Shown here in pieces: positions 23,574 to 32,138 of a stretch of DNA of 64,000 nt. Source of the DNA: CAXXOK01 sp964584315 (GTDB taxonomy: Bacteria; Bacillota; Clostridia; Christensenellales; Aristaeellaceae); NCBI GenBank assembly GCA_964584315.1, contig CAZOZO010000003.1:1-64000 (forward strand), read 5' to 3'. The translations under genes were made by a program, and so were the position numbers. The notes below the pieces were generated by a model. The model was not told the DNA's origin, made no database searches, and saw nothing but the letters and a program-made list of their open reading frames with translations. Numbering within the stretch: position 1 is the first letter of the stretch; each line of letters opens with the position of its first letter.

Positions 23574-24995
23574 ATGCGCATGGCGGACCCGCACATCCGG
23601 GATTTTCGGGGCAGGCACATCCATATGATCGGTATCGGCGGCAGCAGCATGAGCGGGCTGGCGCGGATCCTGAAGGCGCAGGGCTACCCGCTGACCGGCA
23701 GCGACAATCTGGAGACCTACGCCACCCGCAAGCTGCGCGAGGCGGGCATTCCCGTGACCATCGGCCACACGCCGGAAAACGTGCACGGCGCGGAGCTGGT
23801 CGTATATACCGTGGCCATTTTGCCCGATAACGCGGAGCGTGTGGAGGCCGCGCGCCTTGGCCTGCCCACCATCGAGCGCGCGACCCTGCTGGGCCAGCTG
23901 ATGGAGGGGGCCAAAACCGCCATCGGCGTGTGCGGCACGCACGGCAAGACCAGCACCACCTCGATGCTGGCGCAGGCGCTGGTCGTGGCGGGGGTGGACC
24001 CCTCCGTGCACATCGGCGGGTCGCTGGACTTTATCGGCGGCAGCACGCGCACCGGCAAAGGCGATGTGTTTTTGACCGAGGCGTGCGAGTTTAACGAGAG
24101 CTTTTTGCACCTGCGCCCCACGATCGCGGTTGTTACCAACATCGAGGAGGATCACCTCGACTACTTCAAGGACATTGATGACATCCAGCGTGCGTTCGGG
24201 CGCTTTCTGTCGCTGCTGCCGCAGCACGGCCACGCTATCGGCAACGGCGACGACGAGCGCGTCGTGGCACTGCTGAGCGGCCTTACGTGCCATACCGTGA
24301 CCTTCGGCATGGCGCAGTGGTGCGACTGGCGGCCCGTGAACCTGACCTATGACGAACAGGGCCGCGGCAGCTTTGACGTATCGTGGCACGGCAAGAACAA
24401 GGGGCATGTGGAACTGAAAGTGGCGGGCTTCTTTCATGTATATAACGCGCTGGCCGCCGTGGCCGCCGCCTACGCGCTGGGGGCAGAGCTTGCGCCCGTG
24501 TGCGCCGCGCTTTCGGAGTTTGTGGGGGCACACCGCCGCTTCGAGCTGACCGGCGAGATCGACGGCGTCAAGCTGTACCACGATTATGGCCATAACCCCA
24601 CCGAGATGCGCAACGTGCTCTCGGTGGCCAGGCTGCAGCCGCACAACCGCCTGTGGGCGGTGATGCAGCCGCACACCTACAGCCGCGTCAAGCGCCTGCT
24701 TCCCGATTACTTCACCTGTACGCGGGATGCGGACATCACGCTGGTGACCGACATCTACGCCGCGCGCGAGAAGGATCCGGGCGATATCAAAACCGCGGAC
24801 ATCATCGAGGGCATGCTGGCGGCAGGTATCAACGCCGTGCATACTCCTACCTTTGACGATACCGAAGCCTACCTGCGGGCGCACTGGCAGCCCGGTGACC
24901 TGGTGCTCACGATGGGTTGCGGCAACATCAACCAGCTGAACGAGCAGATGCACGCGCACGAGGCCGAGAAGACCGGCGCCGAGGGCGGGCATTGA
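23574..24995 (+). CDS. murC: UDP-N-acetylmuramate--L-alanine ligase family protein
   Basis: About 473 aa. Mur ligase order is complete: N-terminal nucleotide-binding MIGIGGSSMSGLA, P-loop GVCGTHGKTSTTSM (about 122), VVTNIEEDHLDY and the C-terminal segment AVMQPHTYSRVK. The enzyme adds L-alanine to UDP-MurNAc in peptidoglycan synthesis. Two departures from typical MurC are visible: TEACEFNESF in place of EADESDxSF, and YHDYGHNPTEM in place of DDYxHHPTE. It may thus be the divergent second MurC found in some Clostridia rather than the main enzyme. The start is ambiguous among 23571, 23574 and 23580; GAGGGAG favours 23574 or 23580. Confidence 0.82.
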   Translation: MRMADPHIRDFRGRHIHMIGIGGSSMSGLARILKAQGYPLTGSDNLETYATRKLREAGIPVTIGHTPENVHGAELVVYTVAILPDNAERVEAARLGLPTIERATLLGQLMEGAKTAIGVCGTHGKTSTTSMLAQALVVAGVDPSVHIGGSLDFIGGSTRTGKGDVFLTEACEFNESFLHLRPTIAVVTNIEEDHLDYFKDIDDIQRAFGRFLSLLPQHGHAIGNGDDERVVALLSGLTCHTVTFGMAQWCDWRPVNLTYDEQGRGSFDVSWHGKNKGHVELKVAGFFHVYNALAAVAAAYALGAELAPVCAALSEFVGAHRRFELTGEIDGVKLYHDYGHNPTEMRNVLSVARLQPHNRLWAVMQPHTYSRVKRLLPDYFTCTRDADITLVTDIYAAREKDPGDIKTADIIEGMLAAGINAVHTPTFDDTEAYLRAHWQPGDLVLTMGCGNINQLNEQMHAHEAEKTGAEGGH

Positions 24996-25218
24996 CCAGC
25001 GCAAGGCAGGCGCGCCAGAGCATGGCGCGCCTGCCTTGCGGCAGTTGCAAAGCCCGCGCCATGAAAAACTTTGGCATCCATTTCGCCCGCGGGGCAAGGG
25101 TTTGCGTGCAAGGGCGAATGCATTTCGCCCGACGGGTGGGTGTTCAAAGCGCGGGGGATGCGGTATAATCCTCAGTAGCAATGCAGCGCGGCGCGGGCCG
25201 TGCGAGGGGAGGCCGGCC

Positions 25219-26739
25219 ATGTTCAGGCGGGCGGTTGTTTTGATGTGCTGCGCGGCCCTTTTGCTGGTCGCGCCGCTTGGCACGCTGGCGGAGGGCACGT
25301 ACCATATGGCGGGCTTTGACGGCGACGAGAGCCGCCATGTGTGGGAGAGCAACGGCTTTTTTACGCGCATGGAAGCGCGCACGGGCGTTACGTTCACCTT
25401 TGAGGAGTATACGGACTACGGCAAGTGGCAGACCGCCAAGCAGGCGATGCTCGCGGGCGGCGAATTGCCGGATGTGCTGTTCAAGGCGGAGCTGACCGAC
25501 CGCGAGCAGATCGCGCTGGCGGAGCAGGGCAAGCTGATCGACCTGAAACCCCTCCTGCCTGAATATGCCCCCAACCTGTGGGCGCTTTTGACCGCGCACC
25601 CGGACTGGCTCAGTGCCATCACCCTGCCGGACGGCAAGATCGTCGCGCTGCCCGCCATCAACGAAACGCCCACGCAGAACGCCATGTGGATCAACGGCAC
25701 ATGGCTGGACGCGCTGGGCCTTGCGGCCCCCACCGACCTGGCCAGCCTGACGGACGTGCTGCGCGCTTTCAAGACCCGTGACCCCAACGGCAACGGCAAG
25801 GCGGACGAGGTACCGCTCTCGTTCCTTGGGCCGTGGGATTTGAAGTTTTTGACCCACGCGGTGGGTCTCGTGGCCAACGACTATAACGTGTACCTGGACG
25901 CTGCGGGCGCCGTGCGCTTCATGCCGGAGGACGAGCGATACCTCACGCTGCTCATGTGGCTGCGCGACGCCTATGCCGAAGGCCTTTTGGATCAGAGCGG
26001 CTTTACCACCGCCGATCCGCTGCGCACCGTGAGCGACGAGAAGGCCCCCGCGACGTATGGGCTGTTCTTCGGCCCAAATCCCATGAACCTGCTGCCCTAC
26101 GAGACGGGGCGGCAATACCGGCTGCTGCTGCCCCTGACCTACGAGGGCAAGCAAGTATACCGCGACCTGAGCGGCCCGCTGGCCGGCGGCACGTTCGCCA
26201 TCACCTCCGCATGCGCGGATCCCGCCGCGCTGCTTGCATGGGTGGATGTGCTCTACACCGAGGAAGGGGCCGTAGAGGCCATGGCGGGCAAGGCGGGCGC
26301 GGACTACCAGCTGACCGCGGACGGTGGCTGGTCGTATGCGGGCAACGTGGAGGAGAACGCCAACTACGTGATGTACGACCTGAGCGTATACGATACGGGC
26401 AACATGCCTTGGCTGTTCCCGCAGGCATTCTACAACCGTTACCAGAATGCGGACATCGCCCGCGTGAACGGCGAGCTGGCGACGCTAAACGCCTGCGCGG
26501 TGCAGGCCGTTCCCCCGGCGATGCTGACCGCCGCGGAGCAAACCGCCCTGGACCCCGTGCAGGCGCAGCTGGGCCGCTATGTGGACGAGAGTCTCGCCCG
26601 CTTCGTGCTGGGCGAGTGGGACATCCGCTCCGCGGCCGATGTGGCCGCCTACCGTGCGGGGCTGACCGAAAACGGCAGCGCGACGCTTACCGCCCTGTGG
26701 CAGGGCATCGCGGACAGGCTGGCGAATCAGGCGCAGTGA
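25219..26739 (+). CDS. extracellular solute-binding protein (family 1, LplA-like), orphan
   Basis: 506 aa with a signal peptide (RRAVVLMCCAALLLVAPLGTLA). The mature protein shows FFTRMEARTGVTFTFEEYTDY, QAMLAGGELPDVLFKAELT, DPNGNGKADEVPL and GTFAITSACADP, typical of large carbohydrate-binding proteins of ABC importers. No lipobox cysteine is at the cleavage site, although a CC pair lies in the hydrophobic core. No permease genes are nearby. It may serve a remote transporter, and the galactokinase-like gene 39 bases downstream hints at a sugar ligand. ATG at 25219 follows GAGGGGAGG; TATAAT at 25164 may be its -10. Confidence 0.86.
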   Translation: MFRRAVVLMCCAALLLVAPLGTLAEGTYHMAGFDGDESRHVWESNGFFTRMEARTGVTFTFEEYTDYGKWQTAKQAMLAGGELPDVLFKAELTDREQIALAEQGKLIDLKPLLPEYAPNLWALLTAHPDWLSAITLPDGKIVALPAINETPTQNAMWINGTWLDALGLAAPTDLASLTDVLRAFKTRDPNGNGKADEVPLSFLGPWDLKFLTHAVGLVANDYNVYLDAAGAVRFMPEDERYLTLLMWLRDAYAEGLLDQSGFTTADPLRTVSDEKAPATYGLFFGPNPMNLLPYETGRQYRLLLPLTYEGKQVYRDLSGPLAGGTFAITSACADPAALLAWVDVLYTEEGAVEAMAGKAGADYQLTADGGWSYAGNVEENANYVMYDLSVYDTGNMPWLFPQAFYNRYQNADIARVNGELATLNACAVQAVPPAMLTAAEQTALDPVQAQLGRYVDESLARFVLGEWDIRSAADVAAYRAGLTENGSATLTALWQGIADRLANQAQ

Positions 26740-26778
26740 CGCGCCGAACCAATATCGTTGCGAAGGATGGCTGGGCAC

Positions 26779-28089
26779 ATGAATCAATACGCACAGATGA
26801 TCCGCCTGCTCAAAACCCCCGAGGTGATGAAGCGCCTGAACACGCTCTACGGCCAGCGGGACGGGATGCTGGTGCAGCAGACCACGCGCTACACTCACAT
26901 GCTCAAAAAGCATGAGGAGATGTTCGCCGCGGACGGGCCGGTGCTGCTGGTGAGCGCGCCCGGGCGCACCGAGATCGGCGGCAACCACACCGACCACAAC
27001 CGCGGCAAGGTGCTGGCGGCCGCCGTCAATCTGGACACGCTGGCCGCCGTCAGCAAGCGCAGCGACCGGCTGGTACACATCCACAGCGACGGCTACGAGC
27101 CCCTCGTCATGTCGCTGGACGACCTTGCCATGAAAGAGGCGGAAAAAGGCACCACCACGGCGCTGGTGCGCGGCGTCGCCAGACGCATGGAGGAGGACGG
27201 CTTTACAATCGGCGGTTTCGACGCGTCGGTCAGCTCCACAGTTCGCGGGGGCAGCGGCCTGAGCTCCTCGGCGGCGTTTGAGGTGCTGGCCTGTGCCATC
27301 TTCGACGCGCTCTACAACGGCTGGCGGATGAGCGCCGTGAAACGCGCGCAGATCTCGCAGTACGCCGAGAACGTGTATTTCGGTAAGCCCAGCGGGCTGA
27401 TGGATCAGATGGCCTCCAGCGTGGGCGGCCTGACGTTTATCGATTTTAAGAACGACGAGCCAAAAATCGAAACCATCGCGTATGATTTTGCGGTGAAGGG
27501 CTTCGCGCTGGTGGTAGTAAACACCGGCGGCAGCCATGACGACCTGACGCCCTACTACGCGTCCATCCCCGAGGAAATGCGCGCCGTAGCCGCGTGCTTC
27601 GGCGAGGCGACGCTGCGCCGCGTGCGCCCGGAGCAGCTTTTACAGGGCGTACCGATGATCCGTGAAAAGCTGGGCGCGGCCAAAGCCGACCGCGCCATCC
27701 TGCGCGCAGCCCATTACTTTGAGGAAAACCGCCGCGTGACCGACATGGCCGACGCACTCCGTAGGGACGACCTGCCCACGTTCCTTGCGCAGGTGGTGGA
27801 TAGCGGCGCGAGCAGCGCCATGTACCTGCAAAACATCTACGCCACCAGCGACCGGCAGGAGATGTCGCTCGCGCTGATGCTGGCGGACCGGATGCTGCGC
27901 GGCAAGGGCGCGTGGCGCGTGCACGGCGGCGGCTTTGCGGGCACCACGCTCAACTTTGTGCCCACGAAGGATCTGGACGCCTTCGTCGCGCAGATGCAAG
28001 CGGTCTACGGCGAGCGCAGCTGTCAGGTGCTCGACATCCGCCCGGAAGGTGCGGCGGTGATCGACCTGTTTGCCGAAGCCAAAGTTTGA
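26779..28089 (+). CDS. galK: galactokinase-family GHMP kinase
   Basis: 436 aa, longer than the common 385-400 aa because of an N-terminal extension of about 50 residues. The galactokinase signature appears as APGRTEIGGNHTDHNRG, the ATP loop as RGGSGLSSSAAFE, the catalytic aspartate in KPSGLMDQMAS and the third GHMP motif as GAWRVHGGGFAGTTL. It would phosphorylate galactose, or a related sugar, at C1. The variant EIGGNHTDHN, in place of NLIGEHTDY, is found in a Firmicute branch, so specificity may differ. ATG at 26779 has AAGGATGG upstream. Confidence 0.88.
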   Translation: MNQYAQMIRLLKTPEVMKRLNTLYGQRDGMLVQQTTRYTHMLKKHEEMFAADGPVLLVSAPGRTEIGGNHTDHNRGKVLAAAVNLDTLAAVSKRSDRLVHIHSDGYEPLVMSLDDLAMKEAEKGTTTALVRGVARRMEEDGFTIGGFDASVSSTVRGGSGLSSSAAFEVLACAIFDALYNGWRMSAVKRAQISQYAENVYFGKPSGLMDQMASSVGGLTFIDFKNDEPKIETIAYDFAVKGFALVVVNTGGSHDDLTPYYASIPEEMRAVAACFGEATLRRVRPEQLLQGVPMIREKLGAAKADRAILRAAHYFEENRRVTDMADALRRDDLPTFLAQVVDSGASSAMYLQNIYATSDRQEMSLALMLADRMLRGKGAWRVHGGGFAGTTLNFVPTKDLDAFVAQMQAVYGERSCQVLDIRPEGAAVIDLFAEAKV

Positions 28090-28119
28090 TAAATATTTCG
28101 CAAGCGTTGTGACAGCCCG

Positions 28120-28148
28120 TTGACAAGTTGGGCACACCGTGATATGAT
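28120..28148 (+). promoter_or_regulatory. promoter of the ribU riboswitch transcript
   Basis: TTGACA, 17 bases, TATGAT, about 20 bases before the riboswitch. Confidence 0.85.
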
Positions 28149-28167
28149 GCACGCGAGAACCCATTGA

Positions 28168-28310
28168 TGGCTTCTTCGGGGCAGGGTGAAAATCCCTACC
28201 GGCGGTACAGCCCGCGAACCTTGGGGGTAACCCCTCGGCCGATTCGGTGAAATTCCGAAGCCGACGGTAAATGGCATACGGCCATAAGTCCGGATGAGAG
28301 AAGAGCAGCC
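28168..28310 (+). promoter_or_regulatory. FMN riboswitch (RFN element)
   Basis: The conserved RFN blocks are present in order: GGGGCAGGGTGAAAATCCC, ACCGGCGGT, AGCCCGCGAACC, GATTCGGTGAAATTCCG, AAGCCGACGGT and AGTCCGGATGAGAGAAG. It senses flavin mononucleotide and controls the riboflavin transporter gene downstream. Confidence 0.97.
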
Positions 28311-28328
28311 TCCCCATTGTGAGAGCGT

Positions 28329-28364
28329 TTGCCCCTGATGCTGAAACCATCGGGGGCAATTTTG
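28329..28364 (+). terminator. riboswitch-controlled terminator
   Basis: The stem GCCCCTGATG/CATCGGGGGC (28331-28357) is followed by AATTTTG. It lies between the FMN aptamer and the ribU ribosome binding site and is the likely expression platform, forming when FMN is bound. Confidence 0.75.
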
Positions 28365-28385
28365 CACACATGGAGGGGAAACCAA

Positions 28386-29042
28386 ATGACAAACCAACCC
28401 AAAAAAGCGCTGCTGACCACGCGCGACCTGGCGACTGTCGCCATCCTCGCGGCGGCGGCGAGTATCCTGTTCCTGTGGGAGATTCCGCTGCTGGCGGCAG
28501 TTCCCTTTTACAAGCTGGATTTCAGCAACCTGCCGGTGCTGCTGGCCACCTTCGCGATGGGCCCGCTGGCGGGCACGCTCACGCTGCTCATCAAGAGCCT
28601 TGTGGGGCTGTTGCACACCTCGTCGCAGGGCGTGGGCGAACTGGCGGATTTCCTGATCGGGCTGGCGATGGTGTGGCCCGCGGGGCTGATCTACCGCCGC
28701 AACAAGCGGCTTGGCACGGCCGTTCTGGGCATGGCAGTGGGCGGCGTGCTGGCTACGGTCGTGGGCGTGCTGAGCAATGTGTACATCCTGATCCCCTTCT
28801 ACAGCGCGGTATACGGCATGCAGGTGGAAAGCATCGTGGCGATGGGGCAGGGCGTGTTCCCGTCCATCCATACGCTGTGGGAGTTTGTGCTGCTGATCAC
28901 CGCACCGTTTAACCTCGTGAAATGGACGGCCATCAGCGTGGTGGGCGCGCTGGTCTACAAGCCGCTCTCCCCCATCCTGCACGGGCGGCGGAACCTGAAA
29001 CCCGGCTTCGCCGTGGAAGCCAAGGCGGGCGGCAAGGCGTAA
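28386..29042 (+). CDS. ribU: riboflavin ECF transporter S component
   Basis: 218 aa, about six membrane segments. VATVAILAAAASILF at the N-terminus and LDFSNLPVLLATFAMGPLAG are the RibU hallmark. LLHTSSQGVGELADFLIG and ITAPFNLVKWTAIS follow. It binds riboflavin in the membrane and couples to the shared ECF energising module, which is not in the window. The ATG follows GGAGGGG, and the FMN riboswitch directly upstream supports the assignment. Confidence 0.96.
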   Translation: MTNQPKKALLTTRDLATVAILAAAASILFLWEIPLLAAVPFYKLDFSNLPVLLATFAMGPLAGTLTLLIKSLVGLLHTSSQGVGELADFLIGLAMVWPAGLIYRRNKRLGTAVLGMAVGGVLATVVGVLSNVYILIPFYSAVYGMQVESIVAMGQGVFPSIHTLWEFVLLITAPFNLVKWTAISVVGALVYKPLSPILHGRRNLKPGFAVEAKAGGKA

Positions 29043-29083
29043 ACCGCCCAGGACAAGCAAACAGATCGCAAGGGAGGCCTCTC

Positions 29084-29548
29084 ATGGGCGCGGTGGTAAC
29101 GCATGGCGCAGCGGAGACGCAGGCGCTGGGGCGGCGGCTGGCCGCGCAGCTTACAGGCGGCGATGTGGTGCTGCTCAGCGGCACGCTGGGCGCGGGCAAA
29201 AGCGAGCTGGCGCGCGGCATCGCGCGCGGGCTTGGCATACGCGGGCCGGTGCCCAGCCCCAGCTTTACCATCCTGCAAGTGTATACCGAAGGGCGGTTGC
29301 CCCTGTACCATTTCGACTGGTACCGGATCGGCAGCCCGGAGGAACTCTACGAACTATCCATGGACGAGTATTTGTTGGGCGACGGTGTGGCTTTGGTCGA
29401 GTGGCCCGACATGGCGGCGGAAGCCCTGCCCGCCGCGCGCCTGCGCGTAACTGTGGACGCGGCTCAGGGCGATACGCGCCGTTTCACATTCACGCCGGAG
29501 GGCGGCTTCAGACCGCTTAACATGGCCGCGCTGGAGGGACAGGCATGA
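29084..29548 (+). CDS. tsaE: tRNA t6A biosynthesis ATPase TsaE
   Basis: 154 aa. Walker A LSGTLGAGKSELARG, then VPSPSFTILQVYT, LYHFDWYRI and DGVALVEWPDM are diagnostic. TsaE drives turnover of the TsaB-TsaD complex that makes N6-threonylcarbamoyladenosine at position 37 of ANN-decoding tRNAs. AGGGAGG precedes the ATG. The gene is 41 bases after ribU and overlaps tsaB by ATGA. Confidence 0.95.
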   Translation: MGAVVTHGAAETQALGRRLAAQLTGGDVVLLSGTLGAGKSELARGIARGLGIRGPVPSPSFTILQVYTEGRLPLYHFDWYRIGSPEELYELSMDEYLLGDGVALVEWPDMAAEALPAARLRVTVDAAQGDTRRFTFTPEGGFRPLNMAALEGQA

Positions 29549-30258
29549 ACATACTCGCGCTGGATACCTCGGGGCCTGTGTGCGGCGTGGCCATCGCATG
29601 CGGCGAGACCCTCCGCTACGAAGCCTCGGCCGTCAACCGCTTCACGCACTCGGTCAGCCTCATGCAAATGGTGGACGAGGCATTTGAGCACACCGGGCTT
29701 ACGGTACGCGATATCGACCTGTTTGCGGCGGTGGTGGGGCCGGGCTCGTTTACCGGCGTGCGCATTGGCGTGAGCACCGTAAAGGGCCTCGCGCACGGCG
29801 CGGGCAAGCCCTGCGTGGGCGTGGACGCGCTGGAGGCGCTGGCCGCAGGCATCGCGGGCGGCGACGCGCTGCTGTGCCCCATCCAGGACGCGCGTGCGGG
29901 GCAGGTCTACGGCGCGGCGTTTACGGCGGGGCTGCCGCCCGTGCGCAAGCTGGCCGATATGGCCGCCAAGCTGAACGATTATCTGGACGCGGTGCTGGCC
30001 GTGGCGGGCGAGCAACAGCAGCTGCTGTTCCTTGGCGACGGGGTGAAACCCTGCCGTACGCGCATCGAAGAGCGGTTGGGCGCGCGGGCGTTGTTTATGC
30101 CGCCGCACCTTTCCGCCTTGCGCCCCGCCGCGGTATGCGCCGTGGCGTTGCAGCGGCAGGCCGAACAGGTGGACTACCTGACGCTTGCGCCCCATTACCT
30201 GCGTGCGCCGCAGGCGGAGCGCGCCCGCGCGGAGCGGCTGGGGGACAACGCCGTATGA
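29545..30258 (+). CDS. tsaB: tRNA t6A biosynthesis protein TsaB
   Basis: 237 aa. ASKHA-fold protein starting MNILALDTSGPVCGVAI, with VGPGSFTGVRIGVSTVKG and PIQDARAGQVYGA. It scaffolds TsaD, whose gene is not in the window. ATGA overlaps link it to tsaE upstream and rimI downstream, so all three are translated as a unit. Confidence 0.95.
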   Translation: MNILALDTSGPVCGVAIACGETLRYEASAVNRFTHSVSLMQMVDEAFEHTGLTVRDIDLFAAVVGPGSFTGVRIGVSTVKGLAHGAGKPCVGVDALEALAAGIAGGDALLCPIQDARAGQVYGAAFTAGLPPVRKLADMAAKLNDYLDAVLAVAGEQQQLLFLGDGVKPCRTRIEERLGARALFMPPHLSALRPAAVCAVALQRQAEQVDYLTLAPHYLRAPQAERARAERLGDNAV

Positions 30259-30749
30259 CCATACGCCGTATGACCGCCGCGGACGTATCCGCGGTGCACG
30301 CCATCGAAGTGGCGACGTTCGCCTCGCCGTGGTCGCGGGAGAGTTTGCTTGGCGAGATGGAGCGCAATGCTTGCGCCCGCTATCTGGTGGCCGTGGACGA
30401 GGGTGGCGAGGTGGTGGCCTACGCGGGCGCGTGGATCATCTTTGACGAGGCGCACATCACCAATGTGGCGGTGGAAAAGGCGCAGCGCGGCAAGGGCGTG
30501 GGTCGCGCCATCATGGCGGCGCTGGTGCAGTACGCAGCCAACCTTGGCGCGCAGTACATGACGCTGGAGGTGCGCCGCAGCAACACCGTGGCGCAAAACC
30601 TTTACAAGAGCATGGGTTTTGTGGAGCTGGCCGTGCGCAAGCGCTATTATGAGGACAACGGCGAGGACGCGCTGCTGCTGGTGTGTGACCACATGCCGCC
30701 CGTGGAGGCGGATTTTGCAGAGGAAGCGCCAGCGGAAGATCAGACGTGA
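30255..30749 (+). CDS. rimI: ribosomal-protein-S18-alanine N-acetyltransferase-like GNAT
   Basis: 164 aa. A GNAT fold with acetyl-CoA loop QRGKGVGRAIM, preceded by HITNVAVE, and RRSNTVAQNLYKSMGFVELA, RKRYYEDNGEDALLL typical of RimI. It is last in the conserved tsaE-tsaB-rimI unit. The start overlaps the tsaB stop (ATGACC at 30255). The C-terminal acidic tail of about 20 residues is not conserved. Confidence 0.92.
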   Translation: MTIRRMTAADVSAVHAIEVATFASPWSRESLLGEMERNACARYLVAVDEGGEVVAYAGAWIIFDEAHITNVAVEKAQRGKGVGRAIMAALVQYAANLGAQYMTLEVRRSNTVAQNLYKSMGFVELAVRKRYYEDNGEDALLLVCDHMPPVEADFAEEAPAEDQT

Positions 30750-30846
30750 GCCGCCCCGACCGCCGCCAACCTTCGTGCCGCAGCACCAAATCGCAACGGG
30801 CGGCTTGCGCAATGTGCGCGTATGGGAAAGCAATACAATGTTATGA

Positions 30847-30885
30847 AAAAGCACCGTCCGACGCGCTCCGCCGGACGGTGTTTTG
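30847..30885. terminator. bidirectional terminator
   Basis: The stem CACCGTCCG/CGGACGGTG (30852-30880) has TTTTGC on the plus side and CTTTTTC on the minus side. It separates rimI from the convergent MarR-GNAT gene. Confidence 0.85.
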
Positions 30886-30912
30886 CATGCATGTCTGCCT
30901 GATATCCATGCC

Positions 30913-31827
30913 TTACAAATCCATCTCCCATTTCTCGTTGAGCACTTCGCGCCCCCAGTCGCACTGCGTGTGCGTTTCCGTGACCGTAAAGCCAAGCCGC
31001 TTGTAGATGGCGCGGGCGGAGGTCAAATCGCTGATGGTATCCAAAAAAATGTGCCGGTATCCTGCTTTGCGCGCAAAATCTACCGCCGCCTCGGCAAGGC
31101 GCAGGCCCAGCCCCATGCCGCGCGCTTCCTTTTCCAGCAGGAAGAAGCGCAGCTGCGCGGTATCCCCGCCCGCGTCCGCCATGGCGATGCTGCCCATGGG
31201 CGCGCCGTCCAGCTCGGGGATCAGCACACACTCCCGCGCGGGATTCAGGTTTTGCACAAAGCGGCGCACCAGCCCGTCCACAAACTGGGCAAACACCTCG
31301 CTCAGGCCGTACTCCGCCAGGTACATCTCCCCATGGCGGCGGATGATGTACTCCTCGTCGCCCGCGCGGTAACCGCGGATGGTCACAGGGCTGACGGCGC
31401 GCGAAAACTGGTCGCGGATCAGGCGCATGGCGCGCTGCACCTCTTGAAGCTCCGCAGGACTTAAGGCCGCGATCAGGCTGCCGATCTGCGCTTCGGAGCG
31501 GCTGTCCAGCTCGCCCAGCACCGTTTTGCCCTCGGCAGTGATTGCAATGAGGCTGGCACGGCTGTCCGCGGGGTCGGGCGTGCGGGCGATCAGCGCCTTG
31601 CCCTCCAGCCGCTTGAGGATGCGGCTCAAAAAGCTGCGGTCAAGGCGCAGCCTGTCTGCCAGCGCGTTGGCTTGGCAGGGTTCGCTTTTGCTCACTTCCA
31701 GCAGCACGCGCGCCTCGGTGAGCGAAAAATCGGAATCGAGGATGTGCTGGTTGAGCAGCCCCAGGATGTGCGTGTAGAAGCGGTTGAAACTGCGGATGCC
31801 CGCGATGGCGGCGTCGTTGTTCTGCAT
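30913..31827 (-). CDS. MarR regulator fused to a GNAT acetyltransferase
   Basis: 304 aa. Residues 1-140 are a MarR winged helix: LTEARVLLEVSKSEPCQANA, LADRLRLDRSFLSRILKRLE and PDPADSRASLIAIT. Residues about 148-304 are a GNAT domain with EKEARGMGLGLRLAEAAVD (acetyl-CoA loop), FLDTISDLTSARAIYKRLGF and a WEMDL end. This two-domain family is widespread, but substrates are unknown. ATG at 31827 follows GGGGAGG. The promoter carries two near-identical palindromes, so autorepression by the MarR half is expected. Confidence 0.93.
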   Translation of the reverse strand: MQNNDAAIAGIRSFNRFYTHILGLLNQHILDSDFSLTEARVLLEVSKSEPCQANALADRLRLDRSFLSRILKRLEGKALIARTPDPADSRASLIAITAEGKTVLGELDSRSEAQIGSLIAALSPAELQEVQRAMRLIRDQFSRAVSPVTIRGYRAGDEEYIIRRHGEMYLAEYGLSEVFAQFVDGLVRRFVQNLNPARECVLIPELDGAPMGSIAMADAGGDTAQLRFFLLEKEARGMGLGLRLAEAAVDFARKAGYRHIFLDTISDLTSARAIYKRLGFTVTETHTQCDWGREVLNEKWEMDL

Positions 31828-31845
31828 GGATATGCCTCCCCGTTT

Positions 31846-31897
31846 AGTGGACGGTGTCCATTGACGGGATTGTACATCAGAAAGTGGACGGTGTCAA
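31846..31897 (-). promoter_or_regulatory. promoter with two MarR-type palindromes
   Basis: TTGACA (31897-31892), 17 bases and TACAAT (31874-31869) form the promoter. The 13-bp palindrome TGGACGGTGTCCA lies at 31848-31860, just past the start point. A near copy, TGGACGGTGTCAA at 31885-31897, overlaps the -35. Their centres are 37 bp apart, on the two sides of the RNA polymerase site. Confidence 0.85.
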
Positions 31898-32033
31898 CTG
31901 TGATTTTGTATCTCTATTGTATTGGTGTTGCGCGCCGTGGAAACAGGCAGGCTGGGCATAAACGTGGGACGAGAGGATGCATATTGTTAGCATGAAGAAA
32001 CCGCGAACGGCCGCGACGCGAGAAAAAATTCCA

Positions 32034-32071
32034 TGCAAAAAGCAAGCCCGCCCTGCAAGGGACGGGCTTGC
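32034..32071 (-). terminator. terminator of the RNA methyltransferase gene
   Basis: The stem GCAAGCCCG/CGGGCTTGC (32042-32071), with an inner CCCTGCAAGGG, is followed by TTTTTGC on the minus strand. Confidence 0.85.
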
Positions 32072-32138
32072 CGATGCATGCTATGGAGATGCCTTGCCAC
32101 ACAGCGGCGCGGGATACAGCGTGAACTGGGCGATGTGC

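Noticed and set aside
23472..25397. 641-aa minus-strand frame opposite the MurC-type gene
   Set aside because: Same His/Gln/Arg-rich shadow pattern and no start signal.
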